Source of the DNA: UBA6163 sp041753075
GTDB taxonomy: Bacteria > Planctomycetota > Planctomycetia > Pirellulales > Pirellulaceae
Assembly: GCA_041753075.1 (NCBI GenBank)
Contig: JBGSVE010000058.1
Span: 8,489-72,488 of the forward strand
Length of the DNA stretch: 64,000 nt
Reading direction: 5' to 3'
Made by a program: the position numbers and the translations under genes
The notes under the pieces: generated by a model
Databases searched by the model: none
What the model was told of the DNA's origin: nothing
What the model saw: only the letters and a program-made list of their open reading frames with translations
Shown: one piece after another, positions 15,821 to 24,632 of the stretch
Numbering within the stretch: the first letter of the stretch is position 1
Layout: each line of letters starts with the position of its first letter

Positions 15821-17833
15821 GTGACGAAGAGCATCTTGAATTCCAACCGACTTGATACTGATTTGTTGCCCGTTCCCGACCGCGACTCGTTGCTCACCAG
15901 CGCAGCGGGTCCGGCGGGTGAGTTACCGCTCACCGACGAGATTCTCCGCGAGTGGTCCAGCGGTGATTTGTTTGGACTGACGCAAAGCGCGGGCATGGGC
16001 TGGGACCCGAAGAAGTTGCTCGGCGATCAATACTTGATTCTCAGCACCCAGGGTGGCGTCCGTGCTCCCGACGGAACTCCGATTGCCCTCGGTTATCACA
16101 CCGGCCACTGGGAAGTTGGGCTGCTGGTTCAAGAAGCGGCCCGGACCATCAGCGAAATTGATGGTGTTCCCTACGCCGCCTTTTGCAGTGACCCGTGCGA
16201 CGGACGCACCCAAGGCACTCGCGGCATGTTCGATAGTTTGCCGTATCGCAATGATGCGGCGATTGTGCTGCGGCGATTGATTCGATCACTGCCACGGCGC
16301 AAAGCTGTGATTGGCGTGGCAACCTGCGACAAGGGAATGCCCGCCATGATGCAGGCGATTTGCGGATGCCTCGACCTGCCATCGGTGTTGGTTCCCGGCG
16401 GTGTCACGTTGCCGCCAACGTTCGGCGAAGACGCGGGCAAGGTTCAGTCCATTGGTGCTCGGTACGCTCATGGCGAAATGACGCTGGAGCAGGCTTCGCT
16501 GGAAGGTTGTCGAGCGTGCGGTTCACCCGGAGGCGGCTGCCAATTTTTGGGCACAGCCGCGACATCACAAGTGGTTGCCGAAGCGCTTGGTCTGACAGTT
16601 CCTCACGCCGCATTGGCACCCAGTGGCCAACCGGTTTGGTTGCGGATCGCCCGTGATAGCGCATTGGCGGCGGCGCGATTGGTTGCGGACAAACGGACGC
16701 TGCGTGACATCGTGACCGACGAAGCGGTTGCCAACGCGATGCTGATGCACGCGGCGGTCGGTGGCAGTACGAACCTGCTGTTGCACATTCCCGCAATCGC
16801 GGCGGCGGCGGGTTTGCGACGACCTGATGCCGAGGCGTTCCGCAAAGCCAACAGCGCCGTCTCGCGGATCGTCGACTGCTTGCCCAATGGTCCGGTTGGC
16901 CATCCGACGGTGCGTTTGTTCTTGGCCGGCGGGGTTCCCGAAGTTGCTTGGCACCTGCGCGAGCTGGGGATCTGGAACGGCGAGGCGTTGACGGCCAGCG
17001 GTAAGACTTGGAATGAAATCCTCGACGCTTGGCCTAAGAGCGAACGTCGCGCCGTTTGTCGCGAGCAACTTCGCCGCAGCGATGGCGTTGACCCCGACGA
17101 CGTCATCATGCCGCCGCCCAAAGCCAAGGTGATGGGAATGACAAGCACGGTTTGTTTTCCCGTTGGCAATCTTTGTCCCGAAGGTTCCGTTATCAAGGCA
17201 ACGTCGATTGATCCGTCGGTGATCGATAACGATGGTGTGTACCGCAAGACGGGACCGGCGCGAGTCTTCACCAGCGAGCGAGCGGCGATCAAGGCGGTCA
17301 AAGGACAAACCGACAGGCCGATCATCGCTGGCGATGTGATGGTGCTGATCGGGCGGGGGCCGCTGGGTTGTGGGATGGAAGAGACGTATCAAATCACCTC
17401 GGCGCTGAAGTTTTTGAAGTGGGGTAAGGAGGTCGCGTTGGTCACCGACGCTCGGTTCTCCGGCGTCAGCACCGGTGCGTGCATCGGTCACGTTGGGCCC
17501 GAGGCGCTCGCTGGTGGCCCGATTGGTAAGGTTCGCGATGGCGATAGGATTCGCATCGAAGTCGACCGTAACTCGATGGCCGGCAAAGTGGACTTGGTCG
17601 GCACCGCAGAAGCGGCGCTGACGCCTGAGCAGGCAATCGATTTATTGGCTTCGCGCACGGCACATCGCGATCTTGCGCCCGACGAAGGATTGCCCGATGA
17701 CACGCGACTATGGGCCGCGCTCCAACAGGTCGGTGGCGGTGCTTGGGGCGGTTGCGTGTACGACGTCGACGAGATCATCCACACGCTCGAACTGGGCATG
17801 GAAGCCAAACGGCGTCACGGCGAGCGAGTGTAA
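15821..17833 (+). CDS. YjhG/YagF-type dehydratase (D-xylonate dehydratase family)
   Basis: 670 residues of the IlvD/Edd Fe-S dehydratase superfamily. Candidate cluster cysteines lie in FCSDPCDGRTQGTRG, ATCDKGMPAMMQ and GCRACGSPGGGCQFLGTA; the last is characteristic of the YjhG/YagF branch. By family knowledge it converts D-xylonate (or a similar aldonate) to the 2-keto-3-deoxy acid. The start is a GTG at 15821. Downstream, 142 bp away, is an aldolase. The substrate assignment rests on the family and could be another sugar acid. Confidence 0.88.
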   Translation: MTKSILNSNRLDTDLLPVPDRDSLLTSAAGPAGELPLTDEILREWSSGDLFGLTQSAGMGWDPKKLLGDQYLILSTQGGVRAPDGTPIALGYHTGHWEVGLLVQEAARTISEIDGVPYAAFCSDPCDGRTQGTRGMFDSLPYRNDAAIVLRRLIRSLPRRKAVIGVATCDKGMPAMMQAICGCLDLPSVLVPGGVTLPPTFGEDAGKVQSIGARYAHGEMTLEQASLEGCRACGSPGGGCQFLGTAATSQVVAEALGLTVPHAALAPSGQPVWLRIARDSALAAARLVADKRTLRDIVTDEAVANAMLMHAAVGGSTNLLLHIPAIAAAAGLRRPDAEAFRKANSAVSRIVDCLPNGPVGHPTVRLFLAGGVPEVAWHLRELGIWNGEALTASGKTWNEILDAWPKSERRAVCREQLRRSDGVDPDDVIMPPPKAKVMGMTSTVCFPVGNLCPEGSVIKATSIDPSVIDNDGVYRKTGPARVFTSERAAIKAVKGQTDRPIIAGDVMVLIGRGPLGCGMEETYQITSALKFLKWGKEVALVTDARFSGVSTGACIGHVGPEALAGGPIGKVRDGDRIRIEVDRNSMAGKVDLVGTAEAALTPEQAIDLLASRTAHRDLAPDEGLPDDTRLWAALQQVGGGAWGGCVYDVDEIIHTLELGMEAKRRHGERV

Positions 17834-17975
17834 GGGAAAATTTGCTGCCAATGGAAGAAATAGCTATGAGCATTTCTGCCGCTTTCGTTTAGGTGTCTTG
17901 CGACGGTCATTGTTGTCGCCATAATTCGGGGTGGACACCAAACGATTTAATCACCTCTCTTGCTAGGAATCTGCG

Positions 17976-18998
17976 ATGGTACTCGTGCCCCTCCGCGTCG
18001 TTCTCGACCACGCCGCTGAAAATGACTATGGCGTTGCCGCTTTCAACGTCAACAACATGGAACAGATTCAATCGATCATGATGGCGGCGGAAGAGACCGA
18101 TTCGCCGGTCATCATCCAAGCGTCGCGCGGCGCCCGTTCGTATTCGCAAGATGCTTACTTGCGACATTTGATGCTGGCTGCATCCGAATTGTATCCGCAC
18201 ATTCCGACCGTCATGCACCAAGATCACGGCAACAGCCCTGATACCTGTTTGTCGGCAATCGAAAACGGATTCACCAGCGTGATGATGGACGGCTCGCTCG
18301 AAGCCGATGGCAAGACCCCCGCATCGTATGATTATAACGTACAAGTTACCGCTGAAGTGGTGCGCATGGCGCACGCTCGCGGCGTCTCGGTCGAGGGTGA
18401 ACTTGGCTGCTTGGGATCGCTCGAACACGGTGAAGGCGAACAAGAAGACGGACACGGTGCAGTCGGTGTGCTGACGCATGACCAATTGCTGACCGACCCC
18501 GACGAAGCGGCGCGGTTCGTCGAAGAAACCGGCGTTGACGCATTGGCCGTGGCAATCGGAACCAGCCACGGTGCTTACAAGTTCACCAAGAAGCCGACCG
18601 GCGAAGTCTTGGCGATGAGTCGCATCGAAGAAATTCACGCGCGGTTGCCCAACACGCACTTGGTCATGCACGGCAGCAGCAGCGTGACGCAAGAATTGCA
18701 AGACGTGATCAATCAGTTTGGCGGTTCGATCAAGCAAACCTATGGTGTCCCGGTCGAGGAAATCCAGCGTGGCATCAAGAGCGGCGTGCGCAAAATCAAC
18801 GTCGATACGGATTGTCGTTTGGCAATCACCGGCGCGATCCGCAAGGTGCTGTTCCAGGACCCGACGAAGTTTGACCCGCGCGATTATCTGAAGCCAGCGC
18901 GCGAAGCGATGAAGCTGGTTTGCAAGGCGCGAATGACGCAGTTCGGACAAGCCGGAAACGGTTCCAAGCTGCGCGCCGCGTTGGGCGTCACCGCGTAG
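17976..18998 (+). CDS. fba: Class II fructose-bisphosphate aldolase (Calvin-type subfamily)
   Basis: 340 residues. GVAAFNVNNMEQ at the N-terminus, zinc ligands in MHQDHGNS and VEGELGCLGSLEHGEGEQ, catalytic/ligand His in GTSHGAYKF, and VMHGSSSVTQE with the phosphate-binding region and the later INVDTDCRLAITGA. These fit the class II, subtype B (longer, Calvin-like) group. AGGA lies 10 bases before the ATG. It splits fructose 1,6-bisphosphate to triose phosphates in glycolysis or gluconeogenesis. A second inverted-repeat element of the GTGAGCGG family follows. Confidence 0.95.
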   Translation: MVLVPLRVVLDHAAENDYGVAAFNVNNMEQIQSIMMAAEETDSPVIIQASRGARSYSQDAYLRHLMLAASELYPHIPTVMHQDHGNSPDTCLSAIENGFTSVMMDGSLEADGKTPASYDYNVQVTAEVVRMAHARGVSVEGELGCLGSLEHGEGEQEDGHGAVGVLTHDQLLTDPDEAARFVEETGVDALAVAIGTSHGAYKFTKKPTGEVLAMSRIEEIHARLPNTHLVMHGSSSVTQELQDVINQFGGSIKQTYGVPVEEIQRGIKSGVRKINVDTDCRLAITGAIRKVLFQDPTKFDPRDYLKPAREAMKLVCKARMTQFGQAGNGSKLRAALGVTA

Positions 18999-19032
18999 TG
19001 CGGTGCCCAGACTGGAAAGGCGGCTTTGCGCA

Positions 19033-19200
19033 GTGAGCGGTACGGCGCTAGCGGGCCGGTGATTTAATCAGCCGCACCGCGTTAGCGGCGGTAACCGGTC
19101 CAATAACCGGGGCTAACGCCCAGCGGCTAATTCTAGCGATTGCAAATCTAACTAGATCAACAGGCCGCTAGCTGCCGGTGGCTAGCCCCATGCCGCTCAC
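19033..19200. repeat. Intergenic inverted-repeat element, GTGAGCGG family, copy 2 (with nested copy)
   Basis: Outer arms start GTGAGCGG (19033) and end CCGCTCAC (19200), with GCGCTAGC / GGCTAGC and CCGG blocks inside as in copy 1. The middle holds a second palindrome, GCGTTAGC...ACCGGT / ACCGG..GCTAACGC (about 19079-19120), so the element looks like one repeat inserted in, or grown inside, another. Confidence 0.8.
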
Positions 19201-19233
19201 AAATTCAAAATCCCAAATGGATCGACCATCGGT

Positions 19234-20709
19234 TTGTTGTCTCAACTCAATCGCAACGGCTGCAGTCTTGGCGGATTTAGTTGCCTTGATTGGCTTCAGC
19301 AATGGGGCCGCGATGAATCGCGATCAGCGCTGATTACAATCGGCGCAAGCGGTGGGTGTTGCGAATTGACTTGGCCGTCGTTGACCACAAATGTTCTCAA
19401 CATGGTCAATCACATTACCCGTCAGGGCTTTGTGCCCGGCGACCGCTTGGTGCATTGCTCGGGGAACAGCGAACTCGGCGTGGTCATCGCCTTGGCTTCG
19501 TTGATCGCCGGGACGATTGAGGTTCCGCTTGACCCGTCGATATCGCAGCCACATCAAGCAATGTTATCGACTTACGTGGGTGGTCGCTGGTTGGAGCCAA
19601 ATGCGAGCGATTTGAACGCCACCTTCTCGCTAGATTATTTCGCCGCGAAAGAACGTGATTTTGCTCCCGGCCAACCCACGCTGATTTTGTTCACCAGCGG
19701 CACTACGGGTGAGAGCCGCGGCGTCACCTTGAGTCGCGAGAACCTGTTTCACAATGCCTACGCAAAGCTGCAAGCCGTCCCGCAACATCGCGATGATTTG
19801 CGGATCACTGTCCTGCCCTTGTGCCATGCTTACGCGCGCACGTGTGACTTGATGACGTGGCTACTTTCCGGTTGCACGCTAGCCGTCACTGCGGGCTGGG
19901 AAGGATGGCAACAGCTTACACCGGAGCTGCGTCCTACTCTGGTCAACGTCGTTCCAAGCTTGGCTGATCGACTGGTAAGCCAAGCGATTGGCGACCATTC
20001 AACGAGCCGATTGCGTTTGCTCGGCTGTGGCGGCGCAGCGATGAGCCCGGCATTGTTTGATGGATTTCAAAATGTCGGCATCACCGTCATTCAAGGTTAC
20101 GGATTAACCGAAGCCTCGCCCGTCGTCTGTTCAGCGACGCCGGCAAATGCAAAACCGGGGTACGTTGGTTGCCCGGTTGTAGGTTGTCAAACGCGAATTG
20201 CCGACGACGGCCGGCTGGCGATTCGTGGTCCCGGCGTCATGCTCGGCTACTGGAATGATCCGGTCGCAACTGAGCAAGCGATTGCCGGCCGTTGGCTCGA
20301 TACTGGCGATTGCGTTGAAGTCGACGGCTGCGATGGCCAGTTTCGCGTCTTGGGACGGTTTGATGATCGGATCACGTTGGCAAATGGTCGATCGTTTTTT
20401 CCAGCACCGATTGAACAACGAATCGCTGGCACCCCTGGGGTTCATCATGCGATCATCATAGGCCGAGATCGCCATGTCGAATTATTCATTGACGTCGACC
20501 CGAGTGTGTCGCAACCACAAGCTGATTGGGACGCGATCATATCTGCTGAGTTAGCTGACTTGCCTAGTTGGCAACGACCAAGGTCGATTTGTCGGCTACC
20601 ATTTGCCGTCGCTGAGCAATCGCATTGGTTGACGCAAAAAGGAACGCTGCGCCGAAACGTCGTGACGGCCGAATTGATGTCGGCGCGATTGCCAATGCTG
20701 ACATACTAA
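19234..20709 (+). CDS. AMP-dependent acyl-CoA synthetase/ligase (ANL superfamily)
   Basis: 491 residues from a TTG. Phosphate loop LILFTSGTTGESRGVTLS, A5 motif GYGLTEASPVV, A7 WLDTGDCVEVDG and A8 hinge VLGRFDDRITLANGRSFFP are all present. The C-terminal A10 region reads LTQKGTLRRNVV, in which the Lys sits one position off the usual catalytic Lys, so activity should be checked. Activates a carboxylic acid, probably a fatty acid. The last codons lie 11 bp before the allantoinase start, so it may head the ureide operon, although no metabolic link is obvious. Confidence 0.85.
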   Translation: MLSQLNRNGCSLGGFSCLDWLQQWGRDESRSALITIGASGGCCELTWPSLTTNVLNMVNHITRQGFVPGDRLVHCSGNSELGVVIALASLIAGTIEVPLDPSISQPHQAMLSTYVGGRWLEPNASDLNATFSLDYFAAKERDFAPGQPTLILFTSGTTGESRGVTLSRENLFHNAYAKLQAVPQHRDDLRITVLPLCHAYARTCDLMTWLLSGCTLAVTAGWEGWQQLTPELRPTLVNVVPSLADRLVSQAIGDHSTSRLRLLGCGGAAMSPALFDGFQNVGITVIQGYGLTEASPVVCSATPANAKPGYVGCPVVGCQTRIADDGRLAIRGPGVMLGYWNDPVATEQAIAGRWLDTGDCVEVDGCDGQFRVLGRFDDRITLANGRSFFPAPIEQRIAGTPGVHHAIIIGRDRHVELFIDVDPSVSQPQADWDAIISAELADLPSWQRPRSICRLPFAVAEQSHWLTQKGTLRRNVVTAELMSARLPMLTY

Positions 20710-20720
20710 CGCGAATCCAC

Positions 20721-22049
20721 ATGACCCGATCACCTTCGCCGAACGAATATGCGATCCAAAGCCGCTGCGTCGTTTTTGGTGACCGCGTTGCGGCGGCGAC
20801 GATCCTGATTCAGGGCGAACGAATCGCGGACATCGTGCCATATGGTTATCCCGATGCAATCGACGTGGGTGACGCGGCCATTTTGCCTGGGCTGGTCGAT
20901 CCGCATGTGCATTTGAACGAACCGGGGCGAACCGAATGGGAAGGCATGGCCAGCGGTACGGCCGCCGCAGCCGCCGGTGGCATCACCACCGTGTGCGACA
21001 TGCCGCTGAACAGCTCGCCGGTAACGACGACGCCTGCGGCGTTGCGGGCGAAGCTTGACGCGGCAGCCGATCGGTTGTCCGTTGACGTCGGATTCCACGG
21101 CGGTGTCGTGCCGGAGAATCTTGACCAAGTGCAATCGCTGGTCGCTGCCGGCGTGCTTGGTATCAAGGCGTTTTTGTGTCACAGCGGGATCGACGAGTTT
21201 CCCAGTGTGAGCGAATCGGACCTGCGGCAAGTCATGCCGCTGCTTGCCGAGAACGGAATTCCTTTGCTCGCCCACGCCGAAATCGCCCGACCGATGCCTC
21301 CGATGGCCAACCCACGGCGTTATGCGGATTATCTAGCTTCGCGTCCGCCAAGTTTTGAACGCGAGGCAATCGAGATGATGATTGCACTTTGCAAAACCAC
21401 CGGCTGCGCGGTGCATATCGTTCACCTCGCCGACGCGGGATCGGTCTTGCGATTACGCCAGGCGCGCGACAGCGGGCTGCCGATCACCGTCGAAACCTGT
21501 CCGCACTACCTAACGTTTGCCGCAGAAGACATTCCTGATGGGGCAACGATGTTTAAGTGTGCTCCACCGATTCGCGATCGACAAAACCGTGATGCATTGT
21601 GGGACGCACTGCGAGAGGGCGTGATTGACATGATTGCTACGGACCATTCGCCCTGTCCGCCGGCGATGAAGTCACTTGAATTCGGACGATTTGACCAGGC
21701 TTGGGGTGGGATTAGCAGCTTGCAAGTTGGCCTGTCGGCGGTTTGGACCGAGGCACGATCACGAGGTCTTTCATTGTCGGACATTGCCCGCTGGATGAGT
21801 GCCCAGCCGGCGATGCTGCTTGGGCTTTCGCGATCGATCGCGGTTGGCCAACGAGCGGACTTGGTCGTCTTTGATGCCGATGCAGCCTGGTCGGTTGATG
21901 GTACAGTGCTTCGTCATCGTCACAGCGTTACTCCATATCATGGACTTGAGTTACGCGGCGTCGTGCGGCAAACGTTTTTGCGCGGCTTGGTGGCCGAGCG
22001 CGGGCGCGGCATGACGATCGTTGGTCGCGATGACCGGAGCGAATCATGA
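20721..22049 (+). CDS. allB: Allantoinase (AllB-type amidohydrolase)
   Basis: 442 residues from the ATG at 20721; upstream codons in frame overlap the ligase and are not needed. Metal and active-site motifs of the allantoinase/dihydroorotase group: DPHVHLNEPGRTEWEG, carboxylated Lys in GIKAFLCHSG, LLAHAE, VHIVHLAD and MIATDHSPCPP. The E-P-G-R-T-E-W-E-G pattern and the UraD/UraH neighbours favour allantoinase (allantoin to allantoate) over hydantoinase or dihydroorotase. The stop overlaps the UraD start by 4 bp (ATGA). Confidence 0.9.
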   Translation: MTRSPSPNEYAIQSRCVVFGDRVAAATILIQGERIADIVPYGYPDAIDVGDAAILPGLVDPHVHLNEPGRTEWEGMASGTAAAAAGGITTVCDMPLNSSPVTTTPAALRAKLDAAADRLSVDVGFHGGVVPENLDQVQSLVAAGVLGIKAFLCHSGIDEFPSVSESDLRQVMPLLAENGIPLLAHAEIARPMPPMANPRRYADYLASRPPSFEREAIEMMIALCKTTGCAVHIVHLADAGSVLRLRQARDSGLPITVETCPHYLTFAAEDIPDGATMFKCAPPIRDRQNRDALWDALREGVIDMIATDHSPCPPAMKSLEFGRFDQAWGGISSLQVGLSAVWTEARSRGLSLSDIARWMSAQPAMLLGLSRSIAVGQRADLVVFDADAAWSVDGTVLRHRHSVTPYHGLELRGVVRQTFLRGLVAERGRGMTIVGRDDRSES

Positions 22050-22570
22050 CCGACAACGAATTGCTCATCGAACGATTCAATGCACTCGACGCTGCAAACG
22101 CATGTCGCGATGCCGAGCGATTTTGTGGCAGCTCGACTTGGTGCAACCAATTCATTTCGCAACGACCACTCAACCGAGTGAACGATCTGCACAAAGCTGC
22201 TGACTCTGCTTTCGATAAACTGCGACGTGAAGATTGGCTCGAAGCGTTCGCTCATCATCCCAAGATCGGCGACATCGATTCGCTGCGGATGAAGTATCAA
22301 GGCAACCGTCAATGGTCCGCTGGCGAGCAGTCGGGAATTGCCGAAGTCGATGAAGCGACCTTAAATTCGCTTGCCGCAGCCAATCTCGCTTACGAAACGA
22401 AATTTGGCTTTATCTTTATTGTCTGCGCCACCGGCAAATCCGCCGCCGAAATGCTTGGACTGCTGCAAGTTCGACTCGTCAACAATCGTGAGCAAGAACT
22501 TGCAAACGCGGCGGGCCAGCAAAGATTGATCACTCATTTACGAATCGACAAATGGCTAACTCCAACTTGA
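22046..22570 (+). CDS. uraD: 2-oxo-4-hydroxy-4-carboxy-5-ureidoimidazoline (OHCU) decarboxylase
   Basis: 174 residues of the all-helical UraD family. The catalytic His is in AFAHHPKIGD, followed by the conserved WSAGEQSGI block and FGFIFIVCATGKSA. It performs the last step from urate to S-allantoin, decarboxylating OHCU. It overlaps allantoinase by 4 bp at the start and UraH by 19 bp at the end, so the three are a tightly coupled unit. Confidence 0.94.
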   Translation: MTDNELLIERFNALDAANACRDAERFCGSSTWCNQFISQRPLNRVNDLHKAADSAFDKLRREDWLEAFAHHPKIGDIDSLRMKYQGNRQWSAGEQSGIAEVDEATLNSLAAANLAYETKFGFIFIVCATGKSAAEMLGLLQVRLVNNREQELANAAGQQRLITHLRIDKWLTPT

Positions 22571-22911
22571 CCAGCCCGATCACTACGCATGTATTGGATC
22601 TCGAGAGCGGCCAACCGGCGCGCGATGTCGTTGTGAGACTGCTAGGTCAATGTGCCGGTGAGTTTTACACCATCGCCGAGCGGACGACGGAAATTGATGG
22701 CCGCGTGACCGACCTATTGCCGCCTAGCACGATTGAACCGGGACGATATCAGTTGTGCTTCGAGGTGGGCGAGTATTTTACAAAGCTTGGACGAGCCGAG
22801 TCGTTTTTTCCTCTGGTCACAATCGAGTTCGAAGTCACCGGTGAACGTGACCACTATCACGTGCCGCTGCTGTTGTCGCCGTTTGGATATTCAACCTATC
22901 GCGGATCGTGA
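22552..22911 (+). CDS. uraH: 5-hydroxyisourate hydrolase (transthyretin-like)
   Basis: 119 residues. N-terminal THVLDLESGQPA, and the signature C-terminus HVPLLLSPFGYSTYRGS, where YRGS is the hallmark of HIU hydrolases as opposed to transthyretin. It hydrolyses 5-hydroxyisourate to OHCU. It overlaps uraD by 19 bp in a different frame. The stop also overlaps the stop of the convergent transporter by 16 bp. No urate oxidase is present in the window to supply its substrate. Confidence 0.96.
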   Translation: MANSNLTSPITTHVLDLESGQPARDVVVRLLGQCAGEFYTIAERTTEIDGRVTDLLPPSTIEPGRYQLCFEVGEYFTKLGRAESFFPLVTIEFEVTGERDHYHVPLLLSPFGYSTYRGS

Positions 22912-24554
22912 AACAGTCCGCCGATTGCCGTGACCAACGTCCAGCTTCCGGTGACGAGCATCGCCGCAGCCGAGATCCATAGCGCAACGTCCCAAGCTTT
23001 GGTTGGCCGCAGCGCCGGTGCGCAGTATCGATAGCGCAGAAACAACGCACCGCCGGCGAGCATCGGCAGCATGATCCCTTGCATCACGCCGCTGAACAAA
23101 ACAAGCTTCGTTGGCTTGGGAATCAACAGGTAAATGACAAGGCACAGCAGCGGAAAAAAACCGCTGAGCCGACGCACCCAGCGCTGGCGAGTTTGTTCAT
23201 CGTTGTCGATCCATCCAAGCACACGCATCGCATCGGCAAACGTCCGCGCGTGACCCGCATTGGCCACAAAAAAAGTTGAATACAACACGGCGAACGCGCC
23301 AAACAAAAACACCGCCGAAGCCCAATTGGAAAACACCGGAACAAACATTACTGACAGCGTGCGGACCAAGTCTTGGTCCGGCGGGTTCAGTCCCGTGCGG
23401 TGCAGCACGGTGGCACCGAGCAAGTAAAACGCGAGCGTGGCGAACGTGTATAACGCCATCGAGCCCCAGGCATCCAACTGCATGACTCGCATCCAACCCT
23501 TGGTGCGGTTGGCCCAGGCCGCCGTCCCATCGTCGGCACCAGTTTGTTTTGCGTAGCCTTTTTCGAGGCACCAATAGGGATATGCAACCAATTCCGCCGC
23601 TCCGACGCCAATGATCCCGAATGTCGCCAGCGCCGTCGCGATCGGACGAACGTCAACGCCGGAGACTGGGGGCAACGAAAACGATAGACCGCTTAAGAAA
23701 TCCGCAAGCGTAACGCGAAAATCAGGTTGCTGTTGGATCAAGAACAAATTGACGACCGTAATCACGGTGAAGGCGCTGACCAACACCGTCGACAGCGATT
23801 GGATCAAGCCATACCGTCCGACCGCGAGCATCAGACTGGTCAGAATCGCGACTAGCACCGCCCAAATCTTCGCATCATTAGGACTGCTGGCAACGCTTTC
23901 GTCCACGGCGTAACGCTCGTCGTAATCACTCTGCAATTGTGCCGTTGTCGGCTGAGGTTGTTCGTTAACCGAACTGGCGTCTGGTGATAACTTGTCGGCA
24001 ACGGCACTGTAGCTTTCGATTTTTTCAATGATCGTTTGATCGGCAACACGGTTGTAGTCGCGACCGATTTGCGTAATCGGAATGCTGATCGCGAGCGATT
24101 GACCGACACCGCCGACGATGCCGCCGAGTTGGCTGATGCTGGCGACCCACATCAACATCCAATACCAAACCAACCAATTGCCACGACCACCAAACCGCGG
24201 TCCCGGCACGCGATTGAGCGCCGCCAACGTCGTCTCGCCGCTTTGCAGCGTGTAACGTCCCAGTTCGATCTGCGTAAACACCTTGACGACGCACCCCAAG
24301 ACAATCAACCACATCAATGTAAAGCCGGCTTCGGCTCCGGTTTTGGTCGTGGCGATCAATTCACCGCTACCGACAATTGAACCGGCGACTATCAGTCCCG
24401 GGCCCGCGTGGCGAAGCATTCCCAGCAAGTGGCGAGGCGCATCGGAACCTTGGGAGTTTGAAGGCGATGATTCTGCGGCTGGCGAGTTGGACAAGGGAGT
24501 GACACAAAAGCAATTTGGATGACGCGATTGAATCCGTAGCGGGGAGTATACCAC
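22896..24554 (-). CDS. NRAMP-like membrane transporter (divergent)
   Basis: Up to 552 residues with about 11-12 membrane segments and one long hydrophilic loop (about 165-225). The first helix reads GPGLIVAGSIVGSGELIA, where true NRAMP metal transporters have DPGN; the helix-6 region reads GAAELVAYPYW where MPH is expected. So the fold resembles NRAMP but the metal-coordinating residues are not conserved, and the substrate is open. The start is uncertain: GTG 24554 is the longest, TTG 24494 an alternative. Confidence 0.8.
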   Translation of the reverse strand: MVYSPLRIQSRHPNCFCVTPLSNSPAAESSPSNSQGSDAPRHLLGMLRHAGPGLIVAGSIVGSGELIATTKTGAEAGFTLMWLIVLGCVVKVFTQIELGRYTLQSGETTLAALNRVPGPRFGGRGNWLVWYWMLMWVASISQLGGIVGGVGQSLAISIPITQIGRDYNRVADQTIIEKIESYSAVADKLSPDASSVNEQPQPTTAQLQSDYDERYAVDESVASSPNDAKIWAVLVAILTSLMLAVGRYGLIQSLSTVLVSAFTVITVVNLFLIQQQPDFRVTLADFLSGLSFSLPPVSGVDVRPIATALATFGIIGVGAAELVAYPYWCLEKGYAKQTGADDGTAAWANRTKGWMRVMQLDAWGSMALYTFATLAFYLLGATVLHRTGLNPPDQDLVRTLSVMFVPVFSNWASAVFLFGAFAVLYSTFFVANAGHARTFADAMRVLGWIDNDEQTRQRWVRRLSGFFPLLCLVIYLLIPKPTKLVLFSGVMQGIMLPMLAGGALFLRYRYCAPALRPTKAWDVALWISAAAMLVTGSWTLVTAIGGLFHDPR

Positions 24555-24632
24555 ACGCGACTGCCGACGCTAACTTATAGCCAGTCTGGATTGAACAACC
24601 GCGAACCAGTTCCACAAGAAAGTGATTGCAAC

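Noticed and set aside
16565..17491. 308-codon minus-strand open frame inside the dehydratase gene
   Set aside because: Shadow of the YjhG/YagF gene; no conserved pattern.
17851..17892. 13-codon open frame ahead of the aldolase gene, as a leader peptide
   Set aside because: No ribosome site at proper distance, no run of one amino acid and no attenuator behind it.
17907..18950. 347-codon open frame antisense to the aldolase gene
   Set aside because: Arg/His/Asp-rich with no family motif; a typical shadow of a GC-rich gene. The plus-strand aldolase is certain.
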